Assembly (NCBI RefSeq): GCF_050749815.1
Contig: NZ_CP192735.1
Coordinates: 2,666,001-2,730,000, forward strand
Origin: Dyella_A sp050749815
GTDB taxonomy: Bacteria > Pseudomonadota > Gammaproteobacteria > Xanthomonadales > Rhodanobacteraceae
Reading direction: 5' to 3'
DNA: 64,000 nucleotides
In this document: positions 50,851-57,686 of the stretch, in pieces
Numbering within the stretch: position 1 is the stretch's first letter
Layout: each line of letters opens with the position of its first letter
Made by a program: the position numbers and the translations under genes
Notes under the pieces: generated by a model
Told to the model about the DNA's origin: nothing
The model's database searches: none
What the model saw: only the letters and a program-made list of their open reading frames with translations

Positions 50851-52158
50851 TCAGCGCGCGGCCAGCAGCGCCTCGATCGCTTCGGGTTCTTTAGGCACCG
50901 CTGCGGTGAGCACTTCGTTGCCGCGGCGGGTTACCGCCACGTCGTCCTCGATGCGGATGCCGATGCCGCGCCAGCGCTCGGGCACGCTGCGGTCGTCCGG
51001 CGCCACGTAGATGCCCGGCTCCACCGTCACCACCATGCCCGGCTCCAGCTCGCGCGGCTCGCCGTCGATGCGGTAGTCGCCTACGTCGTGCACGTCCAGG
51101 CCGAGCCAGTGGCCGGTCTTGGCGGGAAAGAACTGGCGGTAGCTGCCGGTGGCCACCGCCGTCTGCGCATCGCCCTTGAGTAGGCCGAGCGCGCACAGCC
51201 CTTCGGCGATCACCTGCACCGCCGCGGTGTGGGCGGCGCTGAACGGCCGACCCGGGCGCACCTCGTCGATCGCCGCCAGCTGAGCGGTCAGCACGATGTC
51301 GTACAGGGCGCGCTGCTCGCGCGAGTAGCGCCCGCTCACCGGAAAGCTGCGGCTGATGTCGGACGCATAGCAGTCCACCTCGGCGCCCGCGTCGATCAGC
51401 AGCAGCTCGCCCTCGGCAAGCCGCGCGCGGTTGGCGGTGTAGTGCATGGTGCAGGCGTTGGCACCACCGGCCACGATGGGCGGGAACGCCGCCACCGCAC
51501 CGTGCAGCCGAATCGCCCGCAGCAACTCGGCCTCCACCTCGTACTCGTGCCGGCCCGGCTGTGCCACCTGCATGGCAGCGAGATGGGCGTCGGCCGCGAC
51601 CGCGGCGGCGGCACGCATCAGCTTGAGTTCGGCCGGTGATTTGAACAGGCGCAGGTCGTGCAGCAGATGCCCCAGCGCCACGAACTCCTTCGGCACCACG
51701 CCGCCGCCGCGCAGCTGGCGCAGGCGGCGCATCCAGCCCAGCAGCTGCGCGTCGAACTGCGGCTCGCTGCCAAAGTGGCAGTACACCCGGGCGCGGCCCT
51801 CGATCATGCCGGGCAGGATGTCGTCGATATCGTCGATCGGGAAGGCGTCGTCCATGCCGAACGCGGCCACCGCCTGCTCGGTGCCGACGGAGGCGCCGTG
51901 CCAGCGTGCCTGCTCGTCGTCGTGCTCGCGGCAGAACAGCACGGCCTCGCCGTGCTTGCGCCCCGGCAGCAACGCCAGCACCGCGTCGGGCTCGGGGAAC
52001 CCGCACAGATAGTGGAAGTCGGAATCCTGCCGGTACGGCCAGGCGGCGTCGGCGTTGCGCATGCGCTCGGGCGCGGCCGCTACCAGCACCACGGCATCCT
52101 CGCCGGCCAGGTGCATCAGCTGGCGGCGGCGGCGGGCGAACTCGGCCGGCGTGATCAA
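50851..52158 (-). CDS. pepP: Xaa-Pro aminopeptidase PepP
   Basis: Proline aminopeptidase of 435 residues. N-terminal domain opens ITPAEFARRRRQLMHLAGED. Metal centre: LLLIDAGAEVDCYASDISRS (two Asp), KTGHWLGLDVHDVGDYR (His), VTVEPGIYV (Glu) and GIRIEDDVAVT (Glu). E. coli PepP has 441 residues. It follows the ygfB homologue on the same strand by 12 bases, the same order as E. coli ygfB-pepP; ubiH, which comes next in E. coli, is absent here. Confidence 0.95.
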   Translation of the reverse strand: MITPAEFARRRRQLMHLAGEDAVVLVAAAPERMRNADAAWPYRQDSDFHYLCGFPEPDAVLALLPGRKHGEAVLFCREHDDEQARWHGASVGTEQAVAAFGMDDAFPIDDIDDILPGMIEGRARVYCHFGSEPQFDAQLLGWMRRLRQLRGGGVVPKEFVALGHLLHDLRLFKSPAELKLMRAAAAVAADAHLAAMQVAQPGRHEYEVEAELLRAIRLHGAVAAFPPIVAGGANACTMHYTANRARLAEGELLLIDAGAEVDCYASDISRSFPVSGRYSREQRALYDIVLTAQLAAIDEVRPGRPFSAAHTAAVQVIAEGLCALGLLKGDAQTAVATGSYRQFFPAKTGHWLGLDVHDVGDYRIDGEPRELEPGMVVTVEPGIYVAPDDRSVPERWRGIGIRIEDDVAVTRRGNEVLTAAVPKEPEAIEALLAAR

Positions 52159-52170
52159 GGGCGACGCACG

Positions 52171-52734
52171 TCAGTGCAGGGTGTCGTTGCCGGCGGCCGG
52201 ATCGCGCGCGCACTCGGCGTGCAGCAGCATCGCGCCGACCCGCACGAACTCGTGCACCTCGATCAGCGCGTCCTCGTCCTCGTCTTCGCTGCCGAAGTCG
52301 AGCTGCGACGAGGCGATGGTGCCCAGATCGCGCAGCACTTCCTGCGCCTCCTCGGACAGGCGTGCGTGGGATTCCGAGCCGGCCAGACCGAAGCCGCCGA
52401 GGAACCCGCGACACCATTCCACCGTTGCCTCGGCCCGTTCGGCCAGCGGACGGTCGTCCTCCGGCAGCATCGGCTCGAAGCCCAGATCCGAATCAGCAAG
52501 CTGGGCGGCCGCCTGCCGGGACAGGCGCTCCAGCAGGGCGGCATCGGCCGGTGTCGGATGGGGCGCTTCGCCGTCCAGGTGCAGCACCGTCAGCAGCGGC
52601 TGGCGGCCGATCCGGCCGCCGCCGGCCAGGAAGCCGCTCAGCGAGCCGTGCAGCTCGCTGGCCGTGGTGCCCAGTTTCAGGCGGTGGGTGAGGTCGTCCA
52701 GATCGTCGTATTCGACGGGTGCGGGGGCCGTCAT
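52171..52734 (-). CDS. ygfB: UPF0149 family protein (YgfB homologue)
   Basis: Helical 187-residue protein of the UPF0149/YgfB family. Marks: LGTTASELHGSLSGFLAGGG near residues 20-40, WCRGFLGGFGLAG near 105-117 and the acidic LDFGSEDEDEDALIEVHEFV. In Pseudomonas YgfB is reported to modulate expression of ampDh3 through AlpA; the molecular role here is unknown. ATG 52734 is preceded by AAGGAG at 6 bases, so the earlier ATG at 52749 is rejected. Upstream of pepP in one transcript, divergent from the TIGR02449/zapA pair. Confidence 0.92.
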   Translation of the reverse strand: MTAPAPVEYDDLDDLTHRLKLGTTASELHGSLSGFLAGGGRIGRQPLLTVLHLDGEAPHPTPADAALLERLSRQAAAQLADSDLGFEPMLPEDDRPLAERAEATVEWCRGFLGGFGLAGSESHARLSEEAQEVLRDLGTIASSQLDFGSEDEDEDALIEVHEFVRVGAMLLHAECARDPAAGNDTLH

Positions 52735-52818
52735 GGCGGGCTCCTTCAAAGGCAGGGCGGCAGTCTACCGCCTCGTCCGCCAGGAGGCGTCGTGCGCCGC
52801 AGTTTTGGGCCGGCCTGC

Positions 52819-52827
52819 TGATATAGT
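52819..52827 (+). promoter_or_regulatory. Extended -10 promoter that predicts a leaderless mRNA
   Basis: TGATATAGT is a strong extended -10 (TG-n-TATAGT, 5/6). The ATG of the next gene starts at 52836, only 8 bases after the hexamer, where transcription would be expected to begin. No ribosome binding site precedes that ATG. The mRNA therefore probably starts at or within a base or two of the start codon. Confidence 0.5.
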
Positions 52828-52835
52828 TTCCGCCC

Positions 52836-53060
52836 ATGAGTACGCCGTCCGATCTCCAGCAGGAACTTGCCGCGCTGAACCGCCAGGTCGATCAGCTGAT
52901 CGACACGGTGCGCCGCCTGTCCGAGGAAAACCGCAGCCTGCGCCACAGCCAGGAGCAGCTCGCCAACGAGCGCGCCGGGCTGATGGCGCGCAACGAGCAA
53001 GCGCGCGGACGGGTGGAAGCGATGATCCAGCGCCTCAAGGCCCTCGAGAGCAACAATTGA
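52836..53060 (+). CDS. TIGR02449 family coiled-coil protein (ZapB-like)
   Basis: Small 74-residue protein that is almost entirely a coiled coil (LQQELAALNRQVDQLIDTVR, then SEENRSLRHSQEQLANERAG), with leucines at heptad spacing and no hydrophobic segment. It matches the TIGR02449 family, encoded just upstream of zapA in many gammaproteobacteria and comparable in size and form to ZapB. Its stop is one base before the zapA ATG. Position suggests a Z-ring role; that is inference. The start lacks a ribosome binding site and is probably leaderless. Confidence 0.88.
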   Translation: MSTPSDLQQELAALNRQVDQLIDTVRRLSEENRSLRHSQEQLANERAGLMARNEQARGRVEAMIQRLKALESNN

Positions 53061-53061
53061 C

Positions 53062-53376
53062 ATGAGCACTCCTGCCAGCGAACCGGTCGCGCTGCGGCTG
53101 ATCGACCGCGAGTTTCTGATCGCCTGCGCACCGGAAGAGCGTGAGGGCCTGCTCGAGGCGGCCAGCTACCTGGACCGCAAGATGCGCGAGCTGCGTGCCA
53201 ACGCCAAGACGCCGGGCTTCGACCGCCTCGCGGTGCTGGCGGCGATCAGCGTCACCCACGAGTTTCTCGCCCTGCGCAAGCAACATTCCGGCGCCGACCA
53301 GAGCGTCACCGACGGCCTGGCCGCGTTGCGCCGCAAGCTGGAAGCCGCGCTGGAGCCGGCCGCACCGCGGGCCTGA
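53062..53376 (+). CDS. zapA: Cell division protein ZapA
   Basis: FtsZ-ring crosslinker of 104 residues. The globular N-terminal ZapA head is recognised by VALRLIDREFLIACAPEERE, LLEAASYLDRKMRELR and DRLAVLAAISVTHEFL, followed by a short C-terminal coiled coil. It acts in the cytosol at midcell by bundling FtsZ. It is directly upstream of 6S RNA, the arrangement seen across gammaproteobacteria (zapA - ssrS - fau). Confidence 0.94.
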   Translation: MSTPASEPVALRLIDREFLIACAPEEREGLLEAASYLDRKMRELRANAKTPGFDRLAVLAAISVTHEFLALRKQHSGADQSVTDGLAALRRKLEAALEPAAPRA

Positions 53377-53425
53377 ACTGCACCTGCCGCGCATCGTCGC
53401 GGCACGGGCGCGCCGGCGGCGTTGC

Positions 53426-53434
53426 TGGTAAAAT
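53426..53434 (+). promoter_or_regulatory. Predicted extended -10 promoter of 6S RNA
   Basis: TGGTAAAAT (TG-n-TAAAAT, 5/6) lies 8 bases before the predicted 5' end of 6S RNA at 53442. No good -35 is seen, which an extended -10 tolerates. Confidence 0.5.
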
Positions 53435-53441
53435 TCGTTTC

Positions 53442-53631
53442 GGCGTTTTCTGCGGTGTGCGCCAGCACACTCTTACATTTGCCTTGTTCCTAAATACGGC
53501 CCCGGGTCGGTTGCATTCAGGCTGTTGTGCATGTCCGCCGCGTGCGGAAAGCCTCGAAGCCTGGACAACCCTCCCACCTGATCCTCGTGGATCAAGGTCG
53601 TTTGGTGGGCAGCGGCATCGCGGTTGACGCC
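53442..53631 (+). ncRNA. ssrS: 6S RNA (ssrS)
   Basis: About 190 bases between zapA and fau, the conserved place of 6S RNA, which mimics an open promoter and sequesters sigma-70 RNA polymerase in stationary phase. The two ends pair: GGCG at 53442-53445 with CGCC near 53628-53631, and GCGGTG with CATCGC at the same register, allowing some mismatches between. Internal conserved-looking segments include CCTCGAAGCCTGGACAACCC, comparable to the E. coli CCGAGAAGCCTTAAAAC region. The exact ends are inferred from pairing and the promoter. No protein of its own is expected here; the frame that runs through it into fau is not used. Confidence 0.85.
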
Positions 53632-53644
53632 ACCTCTTTTGTGC

Positions 53645-53672
53645 ATCGGCCGGCGCCTAGGCGCCGGCCGAT
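53645..53672 (+). repeat. 28-bp perfect palindrome after 6S RNA (hairpin without T-tract)
   Basis: ATCGGCCGGCGCCT and its exact complement are adjacent (53645-53658 and 53659-53672), 13 bases after the end of 6S RNA and 50 bases before fau. It can form a very stable hairpin but is followed by ATGTTGTC, not a T run. It may help 3' processing of 6S RNA or attenuate read-through into fau. Confidence 0.55.
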
Positions 53673-53721
53673 ATGTTGTCGGCAGCGCCCGTCGGCGCGC
53701 CCCACCGGGAGACGCGCGACC

Positions 53722-54339
53722 GTGGATACCATCGCCCAGCGACGCGAGCTGCGCCAGCGCCTCACCGAGCGTCGCAAGGCGCTCACTCCGCAGCAACGCA
53801 TTGCGGCGGCACAGGGCCTGCGCCGCAGCCTCGAGCAGTTACCCGAATACCACACCGATGCACGGGTGGCCGGCTATTGGGCGGTGAACGGCGAGCTGGC
53901 GTTGAACCTGGTGATCCCGCCGCTGCTCGCCCGCGGCCAGCAGTTCCTGCTGCCGCTGCTGGGCGCCGAACGCCAGCTGCGCTTCGCGCCGTGGAGCGCG
54001 GGTGAGCCGGTGGAGCCCAACCGTCACGGGATTCCCGAGCCGGTGCAGGTGCGCGCGCCGTTGGCGCCGTTCCAGCTCGACCTGGTGCTGGTGCCGCTGC
54101 TGGCGTTCGACCGGCGCGGCCAGCGGCTGGGTTACGGCGGCGGCTATTACGACCGCAGCTTTGCCTTCCTCAACGAGCAGGCACGTCCCACCGAACCGCT
54201 GATGGTGGGCATCGCCTACGATTTCCAGGAAGTGGATTCGATCGAGCCGGCGCGCTGGGACGTGCCGCTGGACTTCGTCGCCACCGACCGCGAGCTGATC
54301 GACTGCCACGCCGAACGCCCACGCGAGACCCACGCATGA
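53722..54339 (+). CDS. fau: 5-formyltetrahydrofolate cyclo-ligase
   Basis: Converts 5-formyl-THF to 5,10-methenyl-THF using ATP; 205 residues. Basic N-terminal substrate region (RRELRQRLTERRKALTPQQR), FLPLLGAERQLRFAPW, and the signature LDLVLVPLLAFDRRGQRLGY with GYGGGYYDR are intact. GTG 53722 is the first start after the 6S RNA hairpin, with GGGAGA about 10 bases upstream. In E. coli the homologue ygfA is co-transcribed with ssrS, and the same is likely here. Its stop overlaps the EVE gene by 4 bases. Confidence 0.94.
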   Translation: MDTIAQRRELRQRLTERRKALTPQQRIAAAQGLRRSLEQLPEYHTDARVAGYWAVNGELALNLVIPPLLARGQQFLLPLLGAERQLRFAPWSAGEPVEPNRHGIPEPVQVRAPLAPFQLDLVLVPLLAFDRRGQRLGYGGGYYDRSFAFLNEQARPTEPLMVGIAYDFQEVDSIEPARWDVPLDFVATDRELIDCHAERPRETHA

Positions 54340-54803
54340 GCCCTGCCCGTATCTCCCACTGGCTGATGAAGTCCGAGCCGGACACCTTCTCCATCGACGA
54401 CCTCAAGGCACGCGGCAGCGAACCGTGGGATGGCGTACGCAACTATCAGGCGCGCAACTTCATGCGCGACGGCATGCGGGTGGGCGACGGCGTGCTCTTC
54501 TATCACTCCAACTGCGCCGAGCCGGGCATCGTGGGCCTGGCCAAGGTGGCTTCCGAGGCCTACCCGGATCCCAGCCAGTTCGACCCGAAGAGCGACTACT
54601 TCGATCCAGGCGCCAGCCGCGAAAACCCGCGCTGGATGCTGGTGGACGTGGCCTTCGTGCGCAAACTCAAGCGCACCATCACGCTCAAAGAGCTGCAGGC
54701 GCTGCCATCACTGGCCGAGATGGCTTTGGTGCGCAAGGGCAACCGGCTCTCGGTGATGCCGGTGACCGCGGCCGAGTGGAAGACCATCCTCGGCCTCGAA
54801 TGA
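54336..54803 (+). CDS. EVE domain-containing protein (modified-base reader family)
   Basis: Compact 155-residue EVE protein, homologous to thymocyte nuclear protein 1. Marks: HWLMKSEPDTFSIDDLKARG at the N-terminus, WDGVRNYQARNFMRDGMRVG and GDGVLFYHSNCAEPGIVGLA. EVE domains are related to YTH/PUA folds and bind modified bases in nucleic acids; the bacterial free-standing form is of unknown target. Overlaps fau by 4 bases, suggesting coupled translation; rpiA follows after 51 bases. Confidence 0.93.
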   Translation: MSPARISHWLMKSEPDTFSIDDLKARGSEPWDGVRNYQARNFMRDGMRVGDGVLFYHSNCAEPGIVGLAKVASEAYPDPSQFDPKSDYFDPGASRENPRWMLVDVAFVRKLKRTITLKELQALPSLAEMALVRKGNRLSVMPVTAAEWKTILGLE

Positions 54804-54854
54804 GCCGGTCAACCCGGCGCTCGACTCCCCTCTCACGTTCCGGAATCCCTGCCC

Positions 54855-55490
54855 ATGAGCAACGAAAAGAAACTTGCCGGTGAAGCCGCCATCCGTTTCG
54901 TCGAGGACGGCGCCATCGTCGGCGTCGGCACCGGCTCGACCGTGGCCTACTTCATCGATGCCCTGGCCGATCTGCGCGAGCGCATCCGCGGCGCCGTGTC
55001 GAGCTCGGAGCAGTCGACCGCGCAGCTGAAGAAGCACGGCATCGAAGTGCTCGACCTCAACAGCACCGGCCAGCTCGCGCTCTACGTGGACGGCGCCGAC
55101 GAGTGCGATCCGCACAAGCGCCTGATCAAGGGCGGCGGCGCGGCGCTGACGCGCGAGAAGATCATCGCCGAGGCCAGCGAGAAGTTCGTCTGCATCATCG
55201 ATTCCAGCAAGCAGGTCGATGTGCTCGGCAAGTTCCCGCTGCCGATCGAAGTGATCCCGATGGCGCGCAGCCTGATCGGCCGCGAGATCGCCCGCCGCGG
55301 CGGCCATCCGGTGTGGCGCGATGGCGTGGTCACCGACAACGGCAACTGGATCATCGACGTGCACGGCTGGCAGATCACCGATCCGGTCGCTCTGGAGCAG
55401 GATCTGAACCAGCTGCCGGGCATCGTCAGCGTGGGACTGTTCGCGCGCCGCCCGGCCGATATCGTGCTGGTGGGCGACCGCCAGATCTGA
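54855..55490 (+). CDS. rpiA: Ribose-5-phosphate isomerase A
   Basis: Interconverts ribose-5-phosphate and ribulose-5-phosphate in the pentose phosphate pathway; 211 residues. Motifs: VGVGTGSTVAYFID (phosphate), SSEQSTAQLKKHGIEV, YVDGADECDPHKRLIKGGGA with the catalytic Asp/Glu and Lys, and FPLPIEVIPMA. ATG 54855 is the first codon of the family. Last gene of the fau - EVE - rpiA run, ending at a terminator. Confidence 0.96.
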   Translation: MSNEKKLAGEAAIRFVEDGAIVGVGTGSTVAYFIDALADLRERIRGAVSSSEQSTAQLKKHGIEVLDLNSTGQLALYVDGADECDPHKRLIKGGGAALTREKIIAEASEKFVCIIDSSKQVDVLGKFPLPIEVIPMARSLIGREIARRGGHPVWRDGVVTDNGNWIIDVHGWQITDPVALEQDLNQLPGIVSVGLFARRPADIVLVGDRQI

Positions 55491-55541
55491 GCGCACGCGG
55501 CGGCGCCCCGCTCGGGCGCCGCATCCCGCACGGGCAACAAA

Positions 55542-55563
55542 AAACCCGCCGAGAGGCGGGTTT
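55542..55563. terminator. Terminator between rpiA and the rplM-rpsI-tRNA-Gln unit
   Basis: Stem AAACCCGCC (55542-55550) with GGCGGGTTT (55555-55563), loop GAGA. TTTCTTG ends it on the plus strand, and TTTTTTG follows on the minus strand, so it serves rpiA and the tRNA-Gln side alike. Confidence 0.85.
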
Positions 55564-55599
55564 CTTGTGTCGATCGCTACCACTGACCGGCGTCTTGTT

Positions 55600-55674
55600 T
55601 GGCAGCCCCGGAAGGATTCGAACCTCCGAATGCCTGAGTCAGAGTCAGGTGCCTTACCGCTTGGCGACGGGGCT
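55600..55674 (-). tRNA. tRNA-Gln (anticodon CUG)
   Basis: 75 bases on the minus strand including an encoded CCA end. Acceptor stem AGCCCCG pairs with CGGGGCU. The anticodon arm is CCTGA-CTCTGAC-TCAGG, giving anticodon CTG for codon CAG. The T arm contains GGTTCGAATCC. It starts 12 bases after the rpsI stop on the same strand, so it can be cut out of the rplM-rpsI transcript. Confidence 0.95.
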
Positions 55675-55686
55675 ATGAAACTAAGT

Positions 55687-56079
55687 TTAGCGCTTGGAGA
55701 ACTGCGTAGCGCGACGTGCCTTGTGCAGACCGATCTTCTTGCGCTCGACTTCGCGGGCGTCACGGGTGACGAAACCGGCCTTGCGCAGCGGCTGCTTCAG
55801 GGTTTCGTCGTACTCGATCAGCGCACGGGCGATGCCCAGACGGATCGCACCGGCCTGGCCGGTGATGCCGCCGCCGGCGACGGTGACCTTGATGTCGAAC
55901 TTATCGGCACTCTGGGTCAGTTCAAGCGGCTGGCGCACGATCATGCGCGAGGTCTCGCGACCGAAGAACTGCTCGAGGGTCTTGCCGTTCACTTCGATCG
56001 CGCCGCTGCCCTTGCGCAGGAACACGCGGGCGGCGGAGGTCTTGCGGCGGCCGGTGCCGTAATTCTGCTGAATCGCCAT
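55687..56079 (-). CDS. rpsI: 30S ribosomal protein S9
   Basis: Ribosomal protein S9 of 130 residues, reaching with its C-terminal tail to the P-site tRNA. Marks: QQNYGTGRRKTSAARVFLRK, VAGGGITGQAGAIRLGIARA and the C-terminal KKIGLHKARRATQFSKR, ending in the essential SKR. Second gene of rplM-rpsI, 9 bases after rplM. tRNA-Gln follows. Confidence 0.98.
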   Translation of the reverse strand: MAIQQNYGTGRRKTSAARVFLRKGSGAIEVNGKTLEQFFGRETSRMIVRQPLELTQSADKFDIKVTVAGGGITGQAGAIRLGIARALIEYDETLKQPLRKAGFVTRDAREVERKKIGLHKARRATQFSKR

Positions 56080-56088
56080 GAGGTTTCC

Positions 56089-56517
56089 TTAGATTTCCAG
56101 CGCCTGCGGCTGCTGGGCGGTATGCGGATGTTCGGCACCGCCGTAGACCTTGAGCTTGCGGTACATCGCACGGCCCAGCGGGTTCTTCGGCAGCATGCCC
56201 TTCACGGCGATCTCGATCACGCGCTCGGGGTGGGTGGCCAGCAGATCACGCAGGTTGGTGGTCTTGAGGTTGCCGACGTAGCCCGTGAAACGGTGGTACT
56301 GCTTGTCGTCCAGCTTGGCACCGGTGACGGCCACCTTCTGCGCGTTGACCACGACGATATAATCGCCGGTGTCCACGTGCGGGGTGAATTCCGGCTTGTG
56401 CTTGCCGCGCAGGCGGCGCGCAATCTCGGTGGACAGACGACCGAGCGTCTTGTCCGTGGCGTCGATCACGAACCAGTCGCGCTTGACGCTTTCCGGCTTG
56501 GCGCTGAACGTTTTCAT
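56089..56517 (-). CDS. rplM: 50S ribosomal protein L13
   Basis: Ribosomal protein L13, 142 residues, same length as E. coli. Opens MKTFSAKPESVKRDWFVIDA; GKHKPEFTPHVDTGDYIVVV and MLPKNPLGRAMYRKLKVYGG are diagnostic. ATG 56517 follows from homology; codons further upstream in the frame belong to the leader, which holds a small GC hairpin. In E. coli L13 represses its own operon through the leader; the same could apply here but is not shown by the sequence. Confidence 0.98.
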   Translation of the reverse strand: MKTFSAKPESVKRDWFVIDATDKTLGRLSTEIARRLRGKHKPEFTPHVDTGDYIVVVNAQKVAVTGAKLDDKQYHRFTGYVGNLKTTNLRDLLATHPERVIEIAVKGMLPKNPLGRAMYRKLKVYGGAEHPHTAQQPQALEI

Positions 56518-56580
56518 TTCGGAATACCTGTTGGCCGCCTCGGGGGCGGTGACGGAAATCGGGTCAAACAAAGGTGCGGG

Positions 56581-56610
56581 ATGATAGCGGAGCTTTCATC
56601 CATCGCACAA
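56581..56610 (-). promoter_or_regulatory. Candidate promoter of rplM-rpsI
   Basis: On the minus strand TATCAT (56581-56586, 5/6) with TTGTGC (56605-56610, 3/6) 18 bases upstream. The implied leader to ATG 56517 is about 55-60 bases and includes a CCGCC...GGCGG hairpin. Confidence 0.3.
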
Positions 56611-56778
56611 GCCCACCGGTGGGCGAGCTGCGAGCCGGCAATCTTAGCATGGACCACCCCACGCTTGAAAAGCCCCGGAACCGCCGCGCCGGACCTGCGG
56701 CGCACTGCCGGCTTGGCGCAGGCGGTGCCGATGCCGTCCAATACCCGCAGTTGCACGCCCTAGCCCCTGGAGTTCCCC

Positions 56779-57420
56779 ATGTCCGTACGCCAGCTCAGTC
56801 CTTTCGACCGCCTGATCGCGGGCTTCGAACGCGCGCTGGAAACGGTGGCCGGCGATCCCGAGGCGGCGCGGCCGTCGCCAGCGGCCGGCGTGGATGAGGC
56901 CGACCTGGATTCACGCGAGCGCCGCCATGCCGCGGGCCTGATGCGCATCAACCACACCGGCGAGGTGTGCGCCCAGGCGCTGTACGACGGCCAGGCCGCA
57001 CTGGCTCGCAACGAGGACACCCGTCGCCACCTGCAGCACGCCGCCGCCGAGGAAACCGACCACCTAGCCTGGTGCGCCGAGCGCCTGCGCGAGCTGGACA
57101 GCCGCCCCAGCCTGCTCAATCCACTGTGGTATGCGGGCAGCTACGCGATCGGCGCAGCGGCCGCGCTGGCCGGCGATCCGGTCAGTCTGGGGTTCGTGGT
57201 GGAGACCGAGCGCCAGGTCGAGGCGCACCTGGCCGAGCACCTGGAAACCCTGCCCGAGCAGGACGAACGCTCGCGCGCCGTGCTGACGCAGATGCAAGAG
57301 GACGAGGTGCGTCACGCGGACGAAGCGGCGGCCCGCGGCGGCATCGAGCTGCCGTTTCCTATTCCGCCGCTGATGCAGCTGACCTCGCTGGTGATGAAGA
57401 AGGTCGCCTACCGCCTGTAG
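56779..57420 (+). CDS. coq7: 2-polyprenyl-3-methyl-6-methoxy-1,4-benzoquinol hydroxylase Coq7
   Basis: Di-iron hydroxylase of ubiquinone biosynthesis, 213 residues, the Coq7/CAT5 type that replaces UbiF in many proteobacteria. Iron ligands: LMRINHTGEVCAQALYDG (Glu62), AAAEETDHLAWC (Glu and His95), VVETERQVEAHLAEH (Glu, Glu) and MQEDEVRHADEAA (Glu, His). Start at ATG 56779 by family length. Divergent from rplM; the 261 bases between them show no other gene. Confidence 0.96.
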   Translation: MSVRQLSPFDRLIAGFERALETVAGDPEAARPSPAAGVDEADLDSRERRHAAGLMRINHTGEVCAQALYDGQAALARNEDTRRHLQHAAAEETDHLAWCAERLRELDSRPSLLNPLWYAGSYAIGAAAALAGDPVSLGFVVETERQVEAHLAEHLETLPEQDERSRAVLTQMQEDEVRHADEAAARGGIELPFPIPPLMQLTSLVMKKVAYRL

Positions 57421-57499
57421 GCGGCGCCGGGATAGGCCTGGCGGCGAGGTATCGGCCTGGACAGTCCGCGGACTTCCACCATCGCAGGAGCCCTCAAAT

Positions 57500-57577
57500 C
57501 GTCATTCCCGCGCAAGCGGGAATCCATCTGGCTCCGGCGCGAGATCAACATGGATTCCCGCTTGCGCGGGAATGACG
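57500..57577. repeat. Inverted repeat of two REP-like units
   Basis: Perfect 28-base arms (57500-57527 and 57550-57577) around a 22-base centre. Each arm begins CGTCATTCCCGCGCAAGCGG; CCCGCGCAAGCGGG is an imperfect internal palindrome. The ATTCCCGC...GCGGGAAT unit is a widespread intergenic repeat in proteobacteria. It lies between convergent coq7 and speD, and differs in sequence from the repeat at 507-589. Confidence 0.7.
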
Positions 57578-57658
57578 GCGCTGAAAACTCACGCCTTATC
57601 CGGAACCGCGCGGCAGGAAAGGCGTGATACGCCTGAGACAACGAACGCCGCGGAAAAC

Positions 57659-57684
57659 AAAAACCCGCCTTCCGGCGGGTTTTT
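57659..57684. terminator. Bidirectional terminator between coq7 and speD
   Basis: Stem AAAAACCCGCC (57659-57669) with GGCGGGTTTTT (57674-57684), TTCC loop, then TTGTC. It ends two bases before the speD stop codon, so on the minus strand the hairpin begins almost at the end of speD. Confidence 0.88.
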
Positions 57685-57686
57685 TG

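Noticed and set aside
53527..54339. Extended fau reading frame covering the 6S RNA region
   Set aside because: The extension reads through a structured RNA and a perfect palindrome and lacks similarity to the enzyme family.
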